This document shows positions 11,690-22,887 of a stretch of DNA of 64,000 bases, in pieces; positions within the stretch are counted from its first letter, which is position 1, and each line of letters starts with the position of its first letter. A program made the translations under genes and the position numbers. The stretch comes from Sphagnum compactum (Eukaryota > Bryophyta > Sphagnopsida > Sphagnales), in the NCBI GenBank assembly GCA_965153455.1, contig OZ234493.1:13320213-13384212 (forward strand). Direction: 5' to 3'. The notes under the pieces are model-generated. The model searched no databases. It had not been told where the DNA came from and was given only the letters and a program-made list of their open reading frames with translations.

Positions 11690-13051
11690 TGACATTTTAA
11701 GCCAACAGTTGACATAAAAGTTTTTGTATTGACCATCTTCATCCTGGAGAAAAATCAAATGATGTGATGACACTTGTTTCCAATGTGTGGTAGATTGTGT
11801 ACTTGATTTATGCTTTAGGAGATGGACAACTCTTCTATTTCATGTTGAATCTCAGCACTGGAGAGTTATCAAGTTATAAATATATATGTGGGGATTCAAC
11901 CTATTGCACTTTGTACTTTCCGGTCAAAGAATACCATACATGTCTTTGTAGCCTCTAATTGACCCACAATGATCTACAACAACAAGCAAAAACTTCTATA
12001 TTGAAATGTGAACCACATGTGCCCTTTCAATTCTGCATCATTTCTAGATAGGTTGATTTTTCTACATTGATCTTTACATCCCTTTGTCAATTGCATTTTA
12101 TTCTTTGTTGTATCAAATGGTAAAGTATGTTCATCCTTTTTTTAGAATGGATCCTTTTTTCTAGTCAAAGTAGGTGTGATCTTAAAACTAAAGTTATAAG
12201 TGACAATTTGTGTGTGGTGTTCAACTTTGCAATTGGTAAGGAAGGAGAGCTCACAATTAGCACAATTGATAACATTTATAAGCTACATATTTGTACAATC
12301 CTTCTCGATGGGCATTCACATCGGATCAACCACCAAAAACATTTTCCCACATTTGTAATTTACTTTGCCAAATATTTGCCTTTAGGCTCAAATGGTGAAG
12401 ATATGGAAACCCACTATATCCATTTAATTGATGATCAGACATTTGAAATCATTTCATCATTTGCGTTGGATGCCGATGAAATTGTGTGTTCCATTATAAC
12501 ATGCTCACTCATGGATAAACCCTAAACCCTAAACCCAATTCATACTATTGTGTGAGGATTGCATATGCCCTGCCAGAGGAAAGTGAGCCCAATAAGGTTT
12601 GTTTTATATCTTGCATCACTTCTCTTTTGTTATTAATATTGTTGTTAATGTGTCTCTTCATTTGCACATTTGGTTTGTATGTCTAGTATTACCTTATTAG
12701 ATATTTCCAAGTCAGGTTCTTTTGATTGTGTTTACAACAACATGTCTTGTGTAATGAAGTTTTTATCTACAATTATTTAATTCATTCCTAGTTGAACTTC
12801 AGCACTAAAAATATTTGATGCAAGTCAATGAATAAAGAGCTAAATTTGTGCAAGGATGAATACTTGTGTTCATTGTTGAAAATGGCAAATTACAACTGGT
12901 GACAAATAAAGAGGTCAAGGGAGCTATGTATAATTTCAATGTATGCAATGGAAAGCTACTAGCAAGGATAAATAAAAAGATACATTTGTACAAGTGGACA
13001 CTCCGGAAAGATGGTGTTCTAATTATGGTTAATGAAGATGGTATTGAATAA
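11690..13051 (+). pseudogene. DDB1: DDB1 pseudogene (partial, introns retained)
   Basis: Successive plus-strand segments follow the order of plant DDB1, the adaptor of CUL4 ubiquitin ligases: DIKVFVL near 11.7 kb; YALGDGQLFYFMLNLSTGEL at about 11805-11864; GIQPIALCTFRSKNTIHVFV then MIYNNKQKLLY and MCPFNSASF at about 11892-12055; FAIGKEGELTISTIDNIYKL from about 12220; YYCVRIAYALPEESEPNK at about 12541-12597; and FIVENGKLQLVTNKEVKGAM from 12868. Splice-like edges remain (GATAG|GTTGAT near 12055, AAG|GTTTGT near 12597), so this is a genomic duplicate, not a processed copy. Stops interrupt it several times, including TGA for a conserved Arg just before ILVFIV. Only a middle part of the roughly 1,090-residue protein is present. 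Confidence 0.88.
12517..12536 (+). repeat. Interstitial telomere-like repeat inside the DDB1 pseudogene
   Basis: The 20 bases read AAACCCTAAACCCTAAACCC, almost three units of the plant telomere repeat. They lie exactly between the codons for CSLMDK and YYCVRIAY, where intact DDB1 runs on with only two or three residues. Confidence 0.9.
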
Positions 13052-13970
13052 TTTGTCTATGATCAACATGGCTTTAGAACCATTAAAGACTTGTGTGTCC
13101 TGCCATGGAATGAATATTACTGAAGTCATCATCCACAGTTATCCTCTAGTTTCCTATTAACATGATGCTCACACAATTGCAACCTTTCAACATTTCAGTG
13201 ATAAAATTTGTTGCGTAAATATGGAAGAGATCATCACTATATAGAACTTTTGTTGCATTTTGTTGGTTTGAATCAACATGTTATCATTCTTGCTCCTTAG
13301 ATTTTTCTTTTTGGGGATATTTTGATTTAGTGATTTTAAGGGTGTAGACCTATGCAAAGGACTTGTGTTGTGACCCTAGCTTTGGGCTTGTGACCAAAGC
13401 AAGGGCTTGCAAAGGTGCGAGCCGAGAGTGATGCCCAAAAGTCCCATTTCATGTTCTTGGGAGTGTAGGAAAGTGTGAGGGAATGAACCCACACACTCCC
13501 AAGTGGGCTCCCACTTTGGGAGTTAGAGTCCCTATGGACTTTCGAATTTTCAGAGAGCAATTCCAAGGGAAAAAATTCCTTGGATTGAAAAATTCCTTAT
13601 ACCATTAGAAAGATCTTGAAACGTAGATATCAAAAATGAACTTGCATGTTCGATTTGAGTACTTAAAACACAAGTTATGGCCAAAAGAAGGGTCGGGAGT
13701 CAAAGTGCCAATTTGACTCCTGACCACTAAAAGTCTAGAATCGACTTGATTTAGTTGTTTATAAGTGGTGTGGTATACATCATTGGAAAACTTTCGATGA
13801 GGGTCACAACTTTTCTTTAAATCTCACTTCAATCGGAGGTCTACACAAAAACTTATGGGCCTCCAAAATCACAAGAGTCTCAATTTCGGGAATTTTGGGA
13901 CTCCTGACTTGGGAGTCCCAGGTCAAAATGACATTTGGGTGCAACCCTCTTGGTTAGGCACAAAGAATAC

Positions 13971-13977
13971 TATAAAA
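13971..13977 (+). promoter_or_regulatory. TATA box of the solo retroelement fragment
   Basis: TATAAAA followed by GGGAAGG, conserved in position with TATATGG in the related stretch at 41.98 kb. Transcription would run to the right. Confidence 0.5.
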
Positions 13978-14017
13978 GGGAAGGCTTCCCCCAATTTCAG
14001 GCCGTGGTGAGTCTTGT

Positions 14018-14068
14018 GAGTCCATGTATGCTCGTGGTTCGTCCATGTATGCTCATGGTTCGTCCATG
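14018..14068. repeat. 22-bp tandem repeat GTCCATGTATGCTCGTGGTT
   Basis: Two to three units built on TCCATGTATGCTCRTGGTTCG lie just downstream of the TATA box of the retroelement fragment. They are absent from the 42-kb copy. Confidence 0.7.
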
Positions 14069-14379
14069 CATCAAAAGTGCTTCAACTATGCACTAACCAA
14101 CTTGTTGTTTGGTTTGTGTAGGTCTGTATGAATAATAGACCTGCTTGTCACTCGTCTTAGTCCCCATCCCAAAGCTTCAACATGCCCCTCTTACCTTCGA
14201 AATGTTACGAGCTAAGGAATGTACCCCAACTCTTTCTTCCATTCTTTTCACCTTTGAACTCAAAGTTGAGTTTGTCAAGGGGTTTAGGAGTGTGTCACAA
14301 CTTGTTTATGTTGTCATCAGACTCAAGAAGTTCACATTTTTCACCTTTAGCATTGACCTACATAGGTGAACTTCTATAA

Positions 14380-15945
14380 CTATATGTGATTTTTACTATT
14401 AATCGGATTCGAAAAAACTTTGATTCTACTAATGTTTCCATATGCGAAAAAACAATTCCAATGAACTCAAATAAAAGAGGTAATTGATTGCCTATAAATT
14501 TATATTATTTGTGTTTTCAAATTTTTGGCAATTTCATAAGTTCATTTCACACATCCTATGAACAAAAAACAAGAATTGGGTCAAGTGCTTGCAATTGATT
14601 ATAGGTGTACAACTTTGATCTAAATAACAATGTTGAGAAGGATTTGCATCATTTTTTATTTCCACTCTTTTGTCATGGCATCAACTTTATAGGGCTTTTT
14701 AGATTTTCATTTGTTCGGATTTAGATGACTGTAAGCAGGATTGAAATCGATTTGGATTTTTATTTGTAGATGGTTTTTTCGTGTTCAAGGGGTGTGTAGT
14801 GGTAGCGGTTGCATTTGAAGGCATGCGTGCAATTTTTCCCACGTCTACTATAGCAGGAAATTCAGTGGTTAACAAGGTCTCTTCATTACACTTTTCACAC
14901 CATTTTGCATGTAAAAGATGAGGAATTATGTTACCTATAGCTTAAACTTTGAAAAATAAGTATGGAAACACAAACCAAGTTGTGGTTCACTTCTTAAATG
15001 TATAAAACTATTGTAGTCCTATGGTGACAAGAAACTTATTGGGATTATACATTATACACAATGGGATTAATGTGGAAAAGTTGCACACTACACCTCCTGT
15101 CTATTAAGTACATTACGGACAAGCATCATGTATTATGCAACAAAACTTAGCTATTTATGCCCTTTGTTCCTTTTAAAAAAATTCAGTTGTAAGTTGTGAC
15201 ATTTGGTTGGGTCTTAAGGTGTCGTGTCAAAGTTGTCATGCATTTCCATTCCAGAAGAGGATTTTTTTTTTCTTCCCCATTGCCACCTTCAATTATTGTA
15301 TTAGTTGAAGACAATGCAAAATGCCAGAATCCTTTTGGTATTGAAGCTGTGAAAATATGTGTGGTTGGAAGACATAAGCCCTCAATCATGTTCTTGTCAA
15401 TCATTCATGGGAGGAATTGTACTCCTCTGATGAGTTACATGGGTACAACACTTAGTGGGTGTGTGCTAAAGAGCATTAGACTTTCTCAATTCAATCACTT
15501 ATACATTCTTGCTGGCCTAAAAAATGACGTCTTTTTACGTTAGAAGTGGCCATCAAGTTCAATTTTAGTAGCACCCCTTTCATTTTTGCAATTGACATCA
15601 GGAAAACATGGATGTGGGGAACAATTTATAGCCAAGAATTCCTCAAGTAGAGATGAGGCAACAAGCAAGGAACATTAGTAGAAATCTTGTCATTTGCAAC
15701 TAATCACTATGCAACTAGCATGCAACTGGATGTTGTTTACAACTATCTCGGTCATGTTTGCAACTACAAATTTGGTATTGTATAAATTTCGGGCCATACG
15801 GTTGTGTGTGCAATTAACGTGTAACTAAATGTGTACAACATGGACATGTGTCATAAAAGTAATGGCTTAAACTAATACATACTTAAATTACTATACTTAA
15901 TATATCTACATAGGTTATGAATAATAGTATTATGTACTTCTAGTA
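14380..15945. other. AT-rich spacer without a supported gene
   Basis: A 115-codon open frame at 15196-15543 on the plus strand has no motif I know and no splice context. Around 15.68-15.83 kb GCAACTA motifs recur, as they do near the CACTA-type ends at 53-56 kb. Confidence 0.45.
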
Positions 15946-15949
15946 CTAA

Positions 15950-16545
15950 AATTAAACCCATGTTAACTCAAGCTAGCTTAAACTAACCATGGCTAAACTA
16001 ACCTAGGCTAAATTAAGTTAGGCTAAAATAAGTATGGCTAAACTATAAATTAAATTAAATTAAATTAAAACTAACCATGGCTAAATTAAACTAAGTTAAA
16101 TTATGTTAAATTAACCATAGTTAGATTAAATGAGGCTAGAATAATTATGGTTAAAATAAATTGAACTAAATTAAATTACATTAAATTAACCATAGCTAAA
16201 TTAAATAAGGTTAAACTAATTATGGTTAAACTAAATTAAATTAGGCTAAAACTAATTATGGTTAAATTAACTTACGCTAAACTAATTATGGTTAAATTAA
16301 ATTAGGCTAAAATTAACCGTGGCTAAATTAAATTAGCCTAAAATAATTATGGCTAAACCAAATTAAACTAAATTAAATTACAGTAAATTAACTATGGCTA
16401 AATTAAGTTAAGCAAATTAGTTATGGTTAAATTAAGTTAGGTTATATTAGTTATAGTTAAACTAAATTAAGTTAGGCTAAATTAATTATGATTAAACTAA
16501 ATTATGTTAAATTAAATTAAACTAAATTAACCATGGTTTAAATAT
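15950..16545. repeat. Degenerate CTAA/TTAA-rich minisatellite
   Basis: About 600 bp consist of shuffled short words: GGCTAAA, AATTAAATTAAACTAA, CCATGGCTAAA and TTATGGTTAAACTAA. A higher-order period of 30-40 bp is suggested but not regular. No open frame survives. A related array occurs at 52.5-53.0 kb. Confidence 0.75.
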
Positions 16546-16924
16546 GTATTGCAAGTTTTCAGATTTGATTTGTCAAATATATTTAAATATTTTTTTGGCA
16601 AGTAAAATTATTTTATTTTATTTTATTTGAAATTTTTCTAAGAAAATGTAAATTTGATTAAACAAAAAAATAATTATAAGTAATCATAATTATTACTTAA
16701 ACGTTTATTATAATTATAATGATAATAAATTATAAATATATTCAATAAATATTATATATTTGAATTTTATTATTTATGTTAAAATATTTATGGTAAATAA
16801 GCTACAGTAATTAACCTATAAGTACCCAAATATCCTAAACTAATTACTACTTTAAGTTAGATAATAATATTAAAATAATATTTTCATTATAAGTAATCAT
16901 AATCATTAAAAATATTCTACGATC

Positions 16925-17078
16925 ATCTTTGAAATGCAAAGGAAAAGGAATAATGAAAAATTAACAAGAAGATAAATAAGAAAAATAAGCTTTCCAAATT
17001 ACAAAATGTTTTTTTTTTCCTTCTTCTCTTTGGACCCCTCATACTTTCAAACCTCATAACTTTCTTATTTCTTATTTA
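16925..17078 (+). repeat. Dispersed repeat, copy 1 of 2
   Basis: It runs from CATCTTTGAAATGCAAAGGA to TCAAACCTCATAACTTTCTT and recurs in the same orientation at 29156-29300. Both copies share a poly-T tract followed by CTTCT and GACCCCTC in the middle. It looks like a piece of an undefined interspersed element. Confidence 0.7.
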
Positions 17079-20000
17079 TTTTAAACGAAAGTTATAGAAG
17101 ATCCCAAAGAGGGATTTCTTTTCTCTGAGCCTACTCGAGTTTCTTTCCAACCATGTGAAAATTAGATAAGCTAGGTGTCATCCCCCGCACTCACAATTGG
17201 TTAGAAAAATCTTATGCAAGTTTGGAAGCATGATAATGCATTGTGATGTAAACCATGGTTAGAAAATTTTATGTTGGTGTTTCTAGGCTTTGGTTTTTGT
17301 GAAAGGAAGATTTATGAAATCTAGTGTAGATTGTTAAAAAGTGACTTCTTGAGAGGTCAATCTTGGTTGTTTACACTTAAGGAAGTCAAGGCAAGAAGAG
17401 GCATTAAGTGTTAGGGTGGTGTGTATGCTAAGAAAGAAGGATTATTAGCTTTCTAAGAAAAAAATGATTTTGTACAAGGAGAAAGGTAATAGGGCACTTT
17501 AGTAAACCATGGGGCCAAAAAGGTTCTAGAAAATAAAAGGTCATTGAAGTGGATTGGAACTATTTTTCTTTTTCAAAAGCTTGAAAAGGCCCTTTTGTGG
17601 GTTATTATGTCTTAGGTTTTGTTTGTTTTGGGGATAATCTCCCCACTATGACAAAGGGGTCAGCTTGAAACTTATAATATTTTGTATTAAAGAAAACCCA
17701 AATAGTAGGATTTTCATTTCAAAAAGAAAAAGAAAAAAGGGAGGCCCATGCAACTTGTTTTTTTTTTTCCTTCTTTACCTTTTCCTAGAATTTTCACAGA
17801 GGGGTCACCATGTCAAGTGACCAAATTAGTGAAGTCCCATTGTATATGAACACCAAGAGGGACCACCTCAATTAGAAACTTCTGTGTTCGGGGTTAATGA
17901 TGCCACCTAGTCCACCTTTTGGCCATCATTGTGTGGGCGGCATTACGTAGGACATTAGCTAACCATGGTCAAGAGGTCTAACCTAAATGATAGCCTCTTG
18001 AATGAATCCTAGAATCAAACTCAAACCATGAAGATTCAATAATAGATTGGGAAGCATGCGGCGAACTACCTATGGGAAGTTGGGCGGAGTTTCAAATCTT
18101 TATTGCCCAATATTTGTTAAAGGATTTTGCCACCTAGAGGAAGGAAGAACTAATCTAGTTGTGTCAAGATTCACAACCTTAAGATGGTTTCCAAGGCCTA
18201 CAAGTTGGCCATGAACTTTGAAAATTGAAAGAAGACCCCAAAGAAACCCAAGAAGCCTAATAGAAAAGAATATGCCCTTGACATTCTCCTTTAAGTTAAA
18301 TACTTCTTCCTATTTTAGTCTACTTGTTGCATGTTCCTTTTAAGCACCACCTCTAAATTTGTTTCATGTTGTTTTGTTTGCTCATGACAATGGTTTCTAC
18401 ATTAGGTCTATTAATCGGTTGCAACACCCATGGTCATGAACATGCAACTCGTGTCATTGGATGTCATGCTCAAATATACTAAAAATCACTAAAACAACTA
18501 AACATGAAAAAAATTGTGCCAAGATTATTGTTGGTGATGTGTTCTTATTTGGTGGATGTTGTACCTAATTAATGTTATTGTGAGAATTATGGAAGGGTAA
18601 AATTATTTTAATTCTCACATTGAATCAATCATCATATCTCTTTGAAATCTTGGAACATTGCAATCACTTTTTGGTCTTGGAAGTTCTTTCAAGGATAATG
18701 AGAATGTAGCTGAACATTCATATTTAAACCCTAATTGCTTGGCCCTTTTCACATTTTGAGTCCCACATTCACCCTTTTTTACACATCTAAACCCCTCACA
18801 ATCTTTTTACACACCTCCAACCCCCAACATGTTAAAGTTTATATATATTATGTAACCTCAACCTATGCCACAAGTTGGTATCCAAAGTCAAACTATTAAT
18901 TGTTAACCCATGTTTGAACTATACATTAACTATCAATTGATAACCTTTCTCAAACCTAGCTAACCATTATATTAACATAACTAATCATAATTTAAACTTG
19001 AAAATCATTTGTTTGAACTTGGATAGGCATAACTTAACATGTATGAATATCATTACCGAAAATTTCTGTTTTTAAAATAATAAATATGCAACTATCAATC
19101 ATCTTCAACTATAAAATATTTTTCCTTAAATTATTCCATGAGGACTATTTTGCTTCACCAAATAATTAAGGGTTTATCATATGATAGTAGTTTGACTTTG
19201 AAAACATGCATACATAGAATGTTGAACTAATATTTAATGATAAATATTATCCATTTGAATTGCATTCAAATAGATTACAACATGTCGGACAATTTGTTGT
19301 CATGTGGCATCTCATATCCTCAACAAGCATAGTTAATTATTCAAGTTTGAATTGAAAGTTCATATGAGTTGAAACTTGGCAACATAGTTTTGTTTTTCAA
19401 ACATGTGAGGTTGGCAAATTAGCAATCCTCCATAAAAGGACTCACCTAAGCCAAAGAGCCTAGTAAATGTTTTTTGGAAACCCCTTATATTCTAGCAGCA
19501 TCTTAAAAATTATAATTTAAATATAGTGAATTCAACTTTTTTTCCTCAAAGTGTGGTAAATGTATGCTAGTCTTTTCCCCCAAAAAAACCTTTGAAGGAT
19601 TCACAAACCCTTTTTTTTACTACCCTATGGTGAAATTTCACCAAAAAGAAAAACACCAATTGGTGACCTTCTTAAAAATATTATTTGTTAGGATATGCCA
19701 TGAGAAATGGATGGATGAAATGCACAAGGTTTTACCAATAATATATTGATTTTTATTGGTACATTGTTTTTAAAAAATTCCTTAACACAATGGGATTTCC
19801 CCTTTTAGCATGGTTATCCCTTTCATAAACACATGTAAGTTAGATGTTTACTCTACATATTCCCCATTGAAAATTGGTTTCAAGCAATCGCAACATGCTA
19901 ACTTTTTCCATGTATAAGCCATGGTCTAATTGTTCAACTAATTGTCACTTTTTGAAATCATTTTTAAAAAGAAATAATTTAGAGTTTGTCTTTCTTCCCA

Positions 20001-21160
20001 CGTATGATATCTTTGAATCCCAACAAACTTTTGTTCAACATTTACGTGAAAATTTTGATTCAATGGGTCAAATGCAAATGGTTGTCCTATCATTCCACTA
20101 TTATAATACACACCAAATACCCACCTTTTAAAAAAGGGGAATTTGTGGAAAAAATGGTGACAAATAGTTTTCGGAATAAAAGTTTCATGCAACCAATGAA
20201 ACAATTCACATGCACCTACAAAAGCCCAATTATTTTGCTTTTGGGGGAGTATTGTATGAGATTTTTGGGGAATGTGGTGTTTTCACCATGTTCTAAGAAT
20301 GTTCCCACCATGTTTTCACTTGTTCCCAATGACGTTCCCCATGCATTCCCCATGTTGCTAATAACATCTACCCAAGATTCTACCATTGTAACCTATATAA
20401 CTGGATCGATTGAAAAGGCCACATAATTTTCTAATTTGAAAGTGTTGATAACATGAATGTTTTTTTCGTGATAGGCCAATCGAAGATACCCATAACCCAA
20501 GAAATTCAAAAAAATAAAAAATTCACTTTGGGTGCACCTTTCAAGCTAATTAATACACTTAGCAATATCTATGTAATATGAGACAAACAAGAAATGAAAG
20601 GTCCAACTATATATGATGATGTAGAATTTACACCAAGATGTGTAGATCCAAATGTTTTTGGGTTCTAGTATTAAAGTAAATAAGGTGTGCATTGCAACCC
20701 AGTAAGTGGGCCACCAAGTTTTTGTATTTGAGCTTTCATCAAGTCCTTATTATTGACTAAACAAATATCACCTCATTAATGTTACATTTTTTACTTTGAA
20801 CCTTGAATATAATTTACAACCTTTCCATCCCATTAATTGAAGGTACTAAGACTAATACATTTTATAAATCTCTTGTACATATATTTTAATTTTGGTATTA
20901 GAAAAAAAATCTAATACCTATTATTAATGCCTGCCATATATTAATTACATTAAAAAATTCATATATATAATCCTATTATAGAACTAATTGAATTTTAGTT
21001 TTTACCCAACAACCAATATATGGAACCCTCTCTTTTTTTCAAATATATTTTTAATACATGCTCTTGCTTTATCTTCACTCACATGCATTGATTCTAATCA
21101 CCTCAGTAGTTTCCATTGTTCTCTTGTCATATATGGATTGCCTGCGTATTGTAATATGTA
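17079..21160. other. AT-rich non-coding DNA
   Basis: No domain or splice structure is visible on either strand. Open frames at 19564-19749, 19874-20131 and 19986-20426 overlap each other in different frames and have no known motif. The stretch near 20.22-20.35 kb (TGGGGGAGT, GTTCCC words) weakly resembles 28.1-28.3 kb and may be an old repeat. Confidence 0.45.
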
Positions 21161-21228
21161 CTTGTGTGTAAGGAACATCAATTGTCTTCATGTTTTAATG
21201 GTCAGAATTGCAAACTGTTTTACCTCTA

Positions 21229-21375
21229 TCTGAAGGCTTTATGTGAGCTCTACTTCAACAGATGGCAGAAAGGAAGAGCCCAAGAGTGTGCTGCTACACA
21301 AGTTGAAGGCCTATGCAAGCTCTACTTCTACAGATGGCAGAAAGGAAAAGCCCAAGATTGTGCAGCTACAGAAGT
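21229..21375 (+). repeat. Tandem pair of about 72 bp
   Basis: Two units opening GAAGGC and containing CAGATGGCAGAAAGGAA and GCCCAAGA lie side by side. They keep one plus-strand frame open and would encode two copies of LYFxRWQKGxAQxCAATxVE. The frame ends soon after, and I see no gene around it. Confidence 0.75.
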
Positions 21376-21417
21376 TGAGTTGTGTGAAATGAAAACCCTA
21401 TCTTTCTCTCCTTGGTA

Positions 21418-21489
21418 AGCCTCAACTTCCTTCGTTTTGAGTGTCAGACTTCATGCCTCAACATCCTTTGTCTTGGGTGTCTGACTTCA
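21418..21489 (+). repeat. 36-bp tandem pair
   Basis: GCCTCAAC, then CTT and GTGTC, GACTTCAT, occurs twice in a row (21418-21453 and 21454-21489). It directly follows the 72-bp pair. Confidence 0.75.
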
Positions 21490-22887
21490 TGCAAATCATG
21501 AATTGCAGACTTGACTCCCCCACTCAACTTCTAAAGAGAGGGGAACGCGGTTATTTTAAGTCCATTCTTCAGATTCCAGCTGTAAAGACAGAATGGTGGT
21601 ATTTGAGTAGGAAAACCTTTGGGACCATATCACTCTGGCTTTTGAAATTTTGAATTTTCAGCTCTCCGATTCAGCATCTGCAGGCCATATAGGATATAAC
21701 TATTAAGTTAGCATGGCTATGTCAAATATGGATGCATGATGATACCCTACTTTTTCCCAGACTTCAGTTTTTGACACTGCCGTGTAGAGAGTTTCATTCA
21801 TTATTTTTCATTACTGCAAACATGAAAAAGAAGCCAATAAATGTCAGAACTCTTTCTTTGTGCCATAATAAGAAAACTGCTACTTTCTCAACATTGGTTG
21901 TAACTTGCAATCAAAACAACACCTTGGGTTTTCCCATTCCCTAGTGAGACAAGCCAGCAATCCAAAGCACTGGATAAGGTCACCCTAAAGTGGAACTTCA
22001 CTGAGTGCAAACAACTGAACATGTGAAATTCAATTTCATATGCATGCATCCAACAAAAAACCAAATTCACTGCAGCAACAAGGTGAAAAGCAAAACAACA
22101 AATGAGAGATCCCACTATTATCAACCCGGTTACTATCTGTTGCATCAGCAAGCAAGCAAGGATTGATCTCAAGGTCTTTCAAACTCACCTTGAATGAGAC
22201 TCAGGTTGTATAATTGACATCTCTTTGTTGGTCACCAACTGCAGGATCACCAACTTGTTATGGGGGATATGGTTATTGGGACACTTACTAGCATCAGATA
22301 CAAATTTGCAAAAATAGCTTTGGTCAGCTAATTACACATTTTGATTCCCCTGCAAACCCTACTTTTTTTTTATTCAGATGAAGCTCCTGCTCTTCTCATA
22401 ATTTTCTCTTTTGCCAGGCCAGCACATTATGCTGCACTTGGTTATTACAATTACTCACCTCTCCTCCTCGTCCTCAACTCTACAATTGGAAGACATAACC
22501 CAGACCAGCCTTGAGAACTTACTATTGTTGGAGCATTTGCAACCTCAAGTGGATCAAGAGGTATTTAAGAGCCTGAAAGGGCTCTCCTCTGCACATCTAG
22601 ACAATCCAGCTCAGTTGCAACTGCCACTTGGTGTTGGGTCGTCACATAACCCCCCTTACAGAGAAAGAGACAGGAGGCCCAATTGGGGAATACTTCAAGA
22701 TAACTGGTCCGTTACAAAGCTTGTTCTGTTTCCCTTTCCCCCAAACAATGAATGGTATGTGGCTGGATATGGTACAAGGGGGCAGGTGGATGTAACTAGA
22801 GCTGCTGCTCCCTTAGACAGAAGATAAAAGCCTCACTGGCTTTCTTGTAAAAAGGAATATAATGGTGGTGCTGTGTTGAGAAGGTTT
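21490..22887. other. Downstream flank of the IRX9H gene
   Basis: The part next to 22888 should hold the 3' UTR of the minus-strand IRX9H gene. A 138-codon plus-strand open frame at 22411-22827 lies antisense to it and matches nothing I know. Confidence 0.4.

Larger units (their letters stand above)
13330..14170 (+). mobile_element. Solo fragment of a retroelement control region (LTR or leader) with TATA box
   Basis: Much of this stretch matches the reverse complement of 41760-42490 inside the gypsy element. A clear block is 13672-13750 against 42199-42287 (ACTCC, CCACTAAAAGTCT, TCGACTTGAT). A second block is AGAATACTATA with the purine-rich GGAAGG, CTTCCCCC and GCCGTGGTGAGTC. TATAAAAGGG at 13971-13980 is a good TATA box; the other copy reads TATATGGGG. 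No retroviral-type coding sequence flanks it, so it looks like a solo LTR or leader relic. Element ends and target duplication are not resolved. Confidence 0.68.

Noticed and set aside
13330-14170. Protein gene at 13.3-14.4 kb from short open frames
   Set aside because: The stretch aligns to the non-coding control part of the gypsy element, so its frames are incidental.
15196-15543. 115-codon plus-strand open frame
   Set aside because: No motif, no promoter or splice context, surrounded by repeat DNA.
22411-22827. 138-codon plus-strand open frame
   Set aside because: It lies antisense to the expected 3' UTR of IRX9H, has no known motif and no splice partner.
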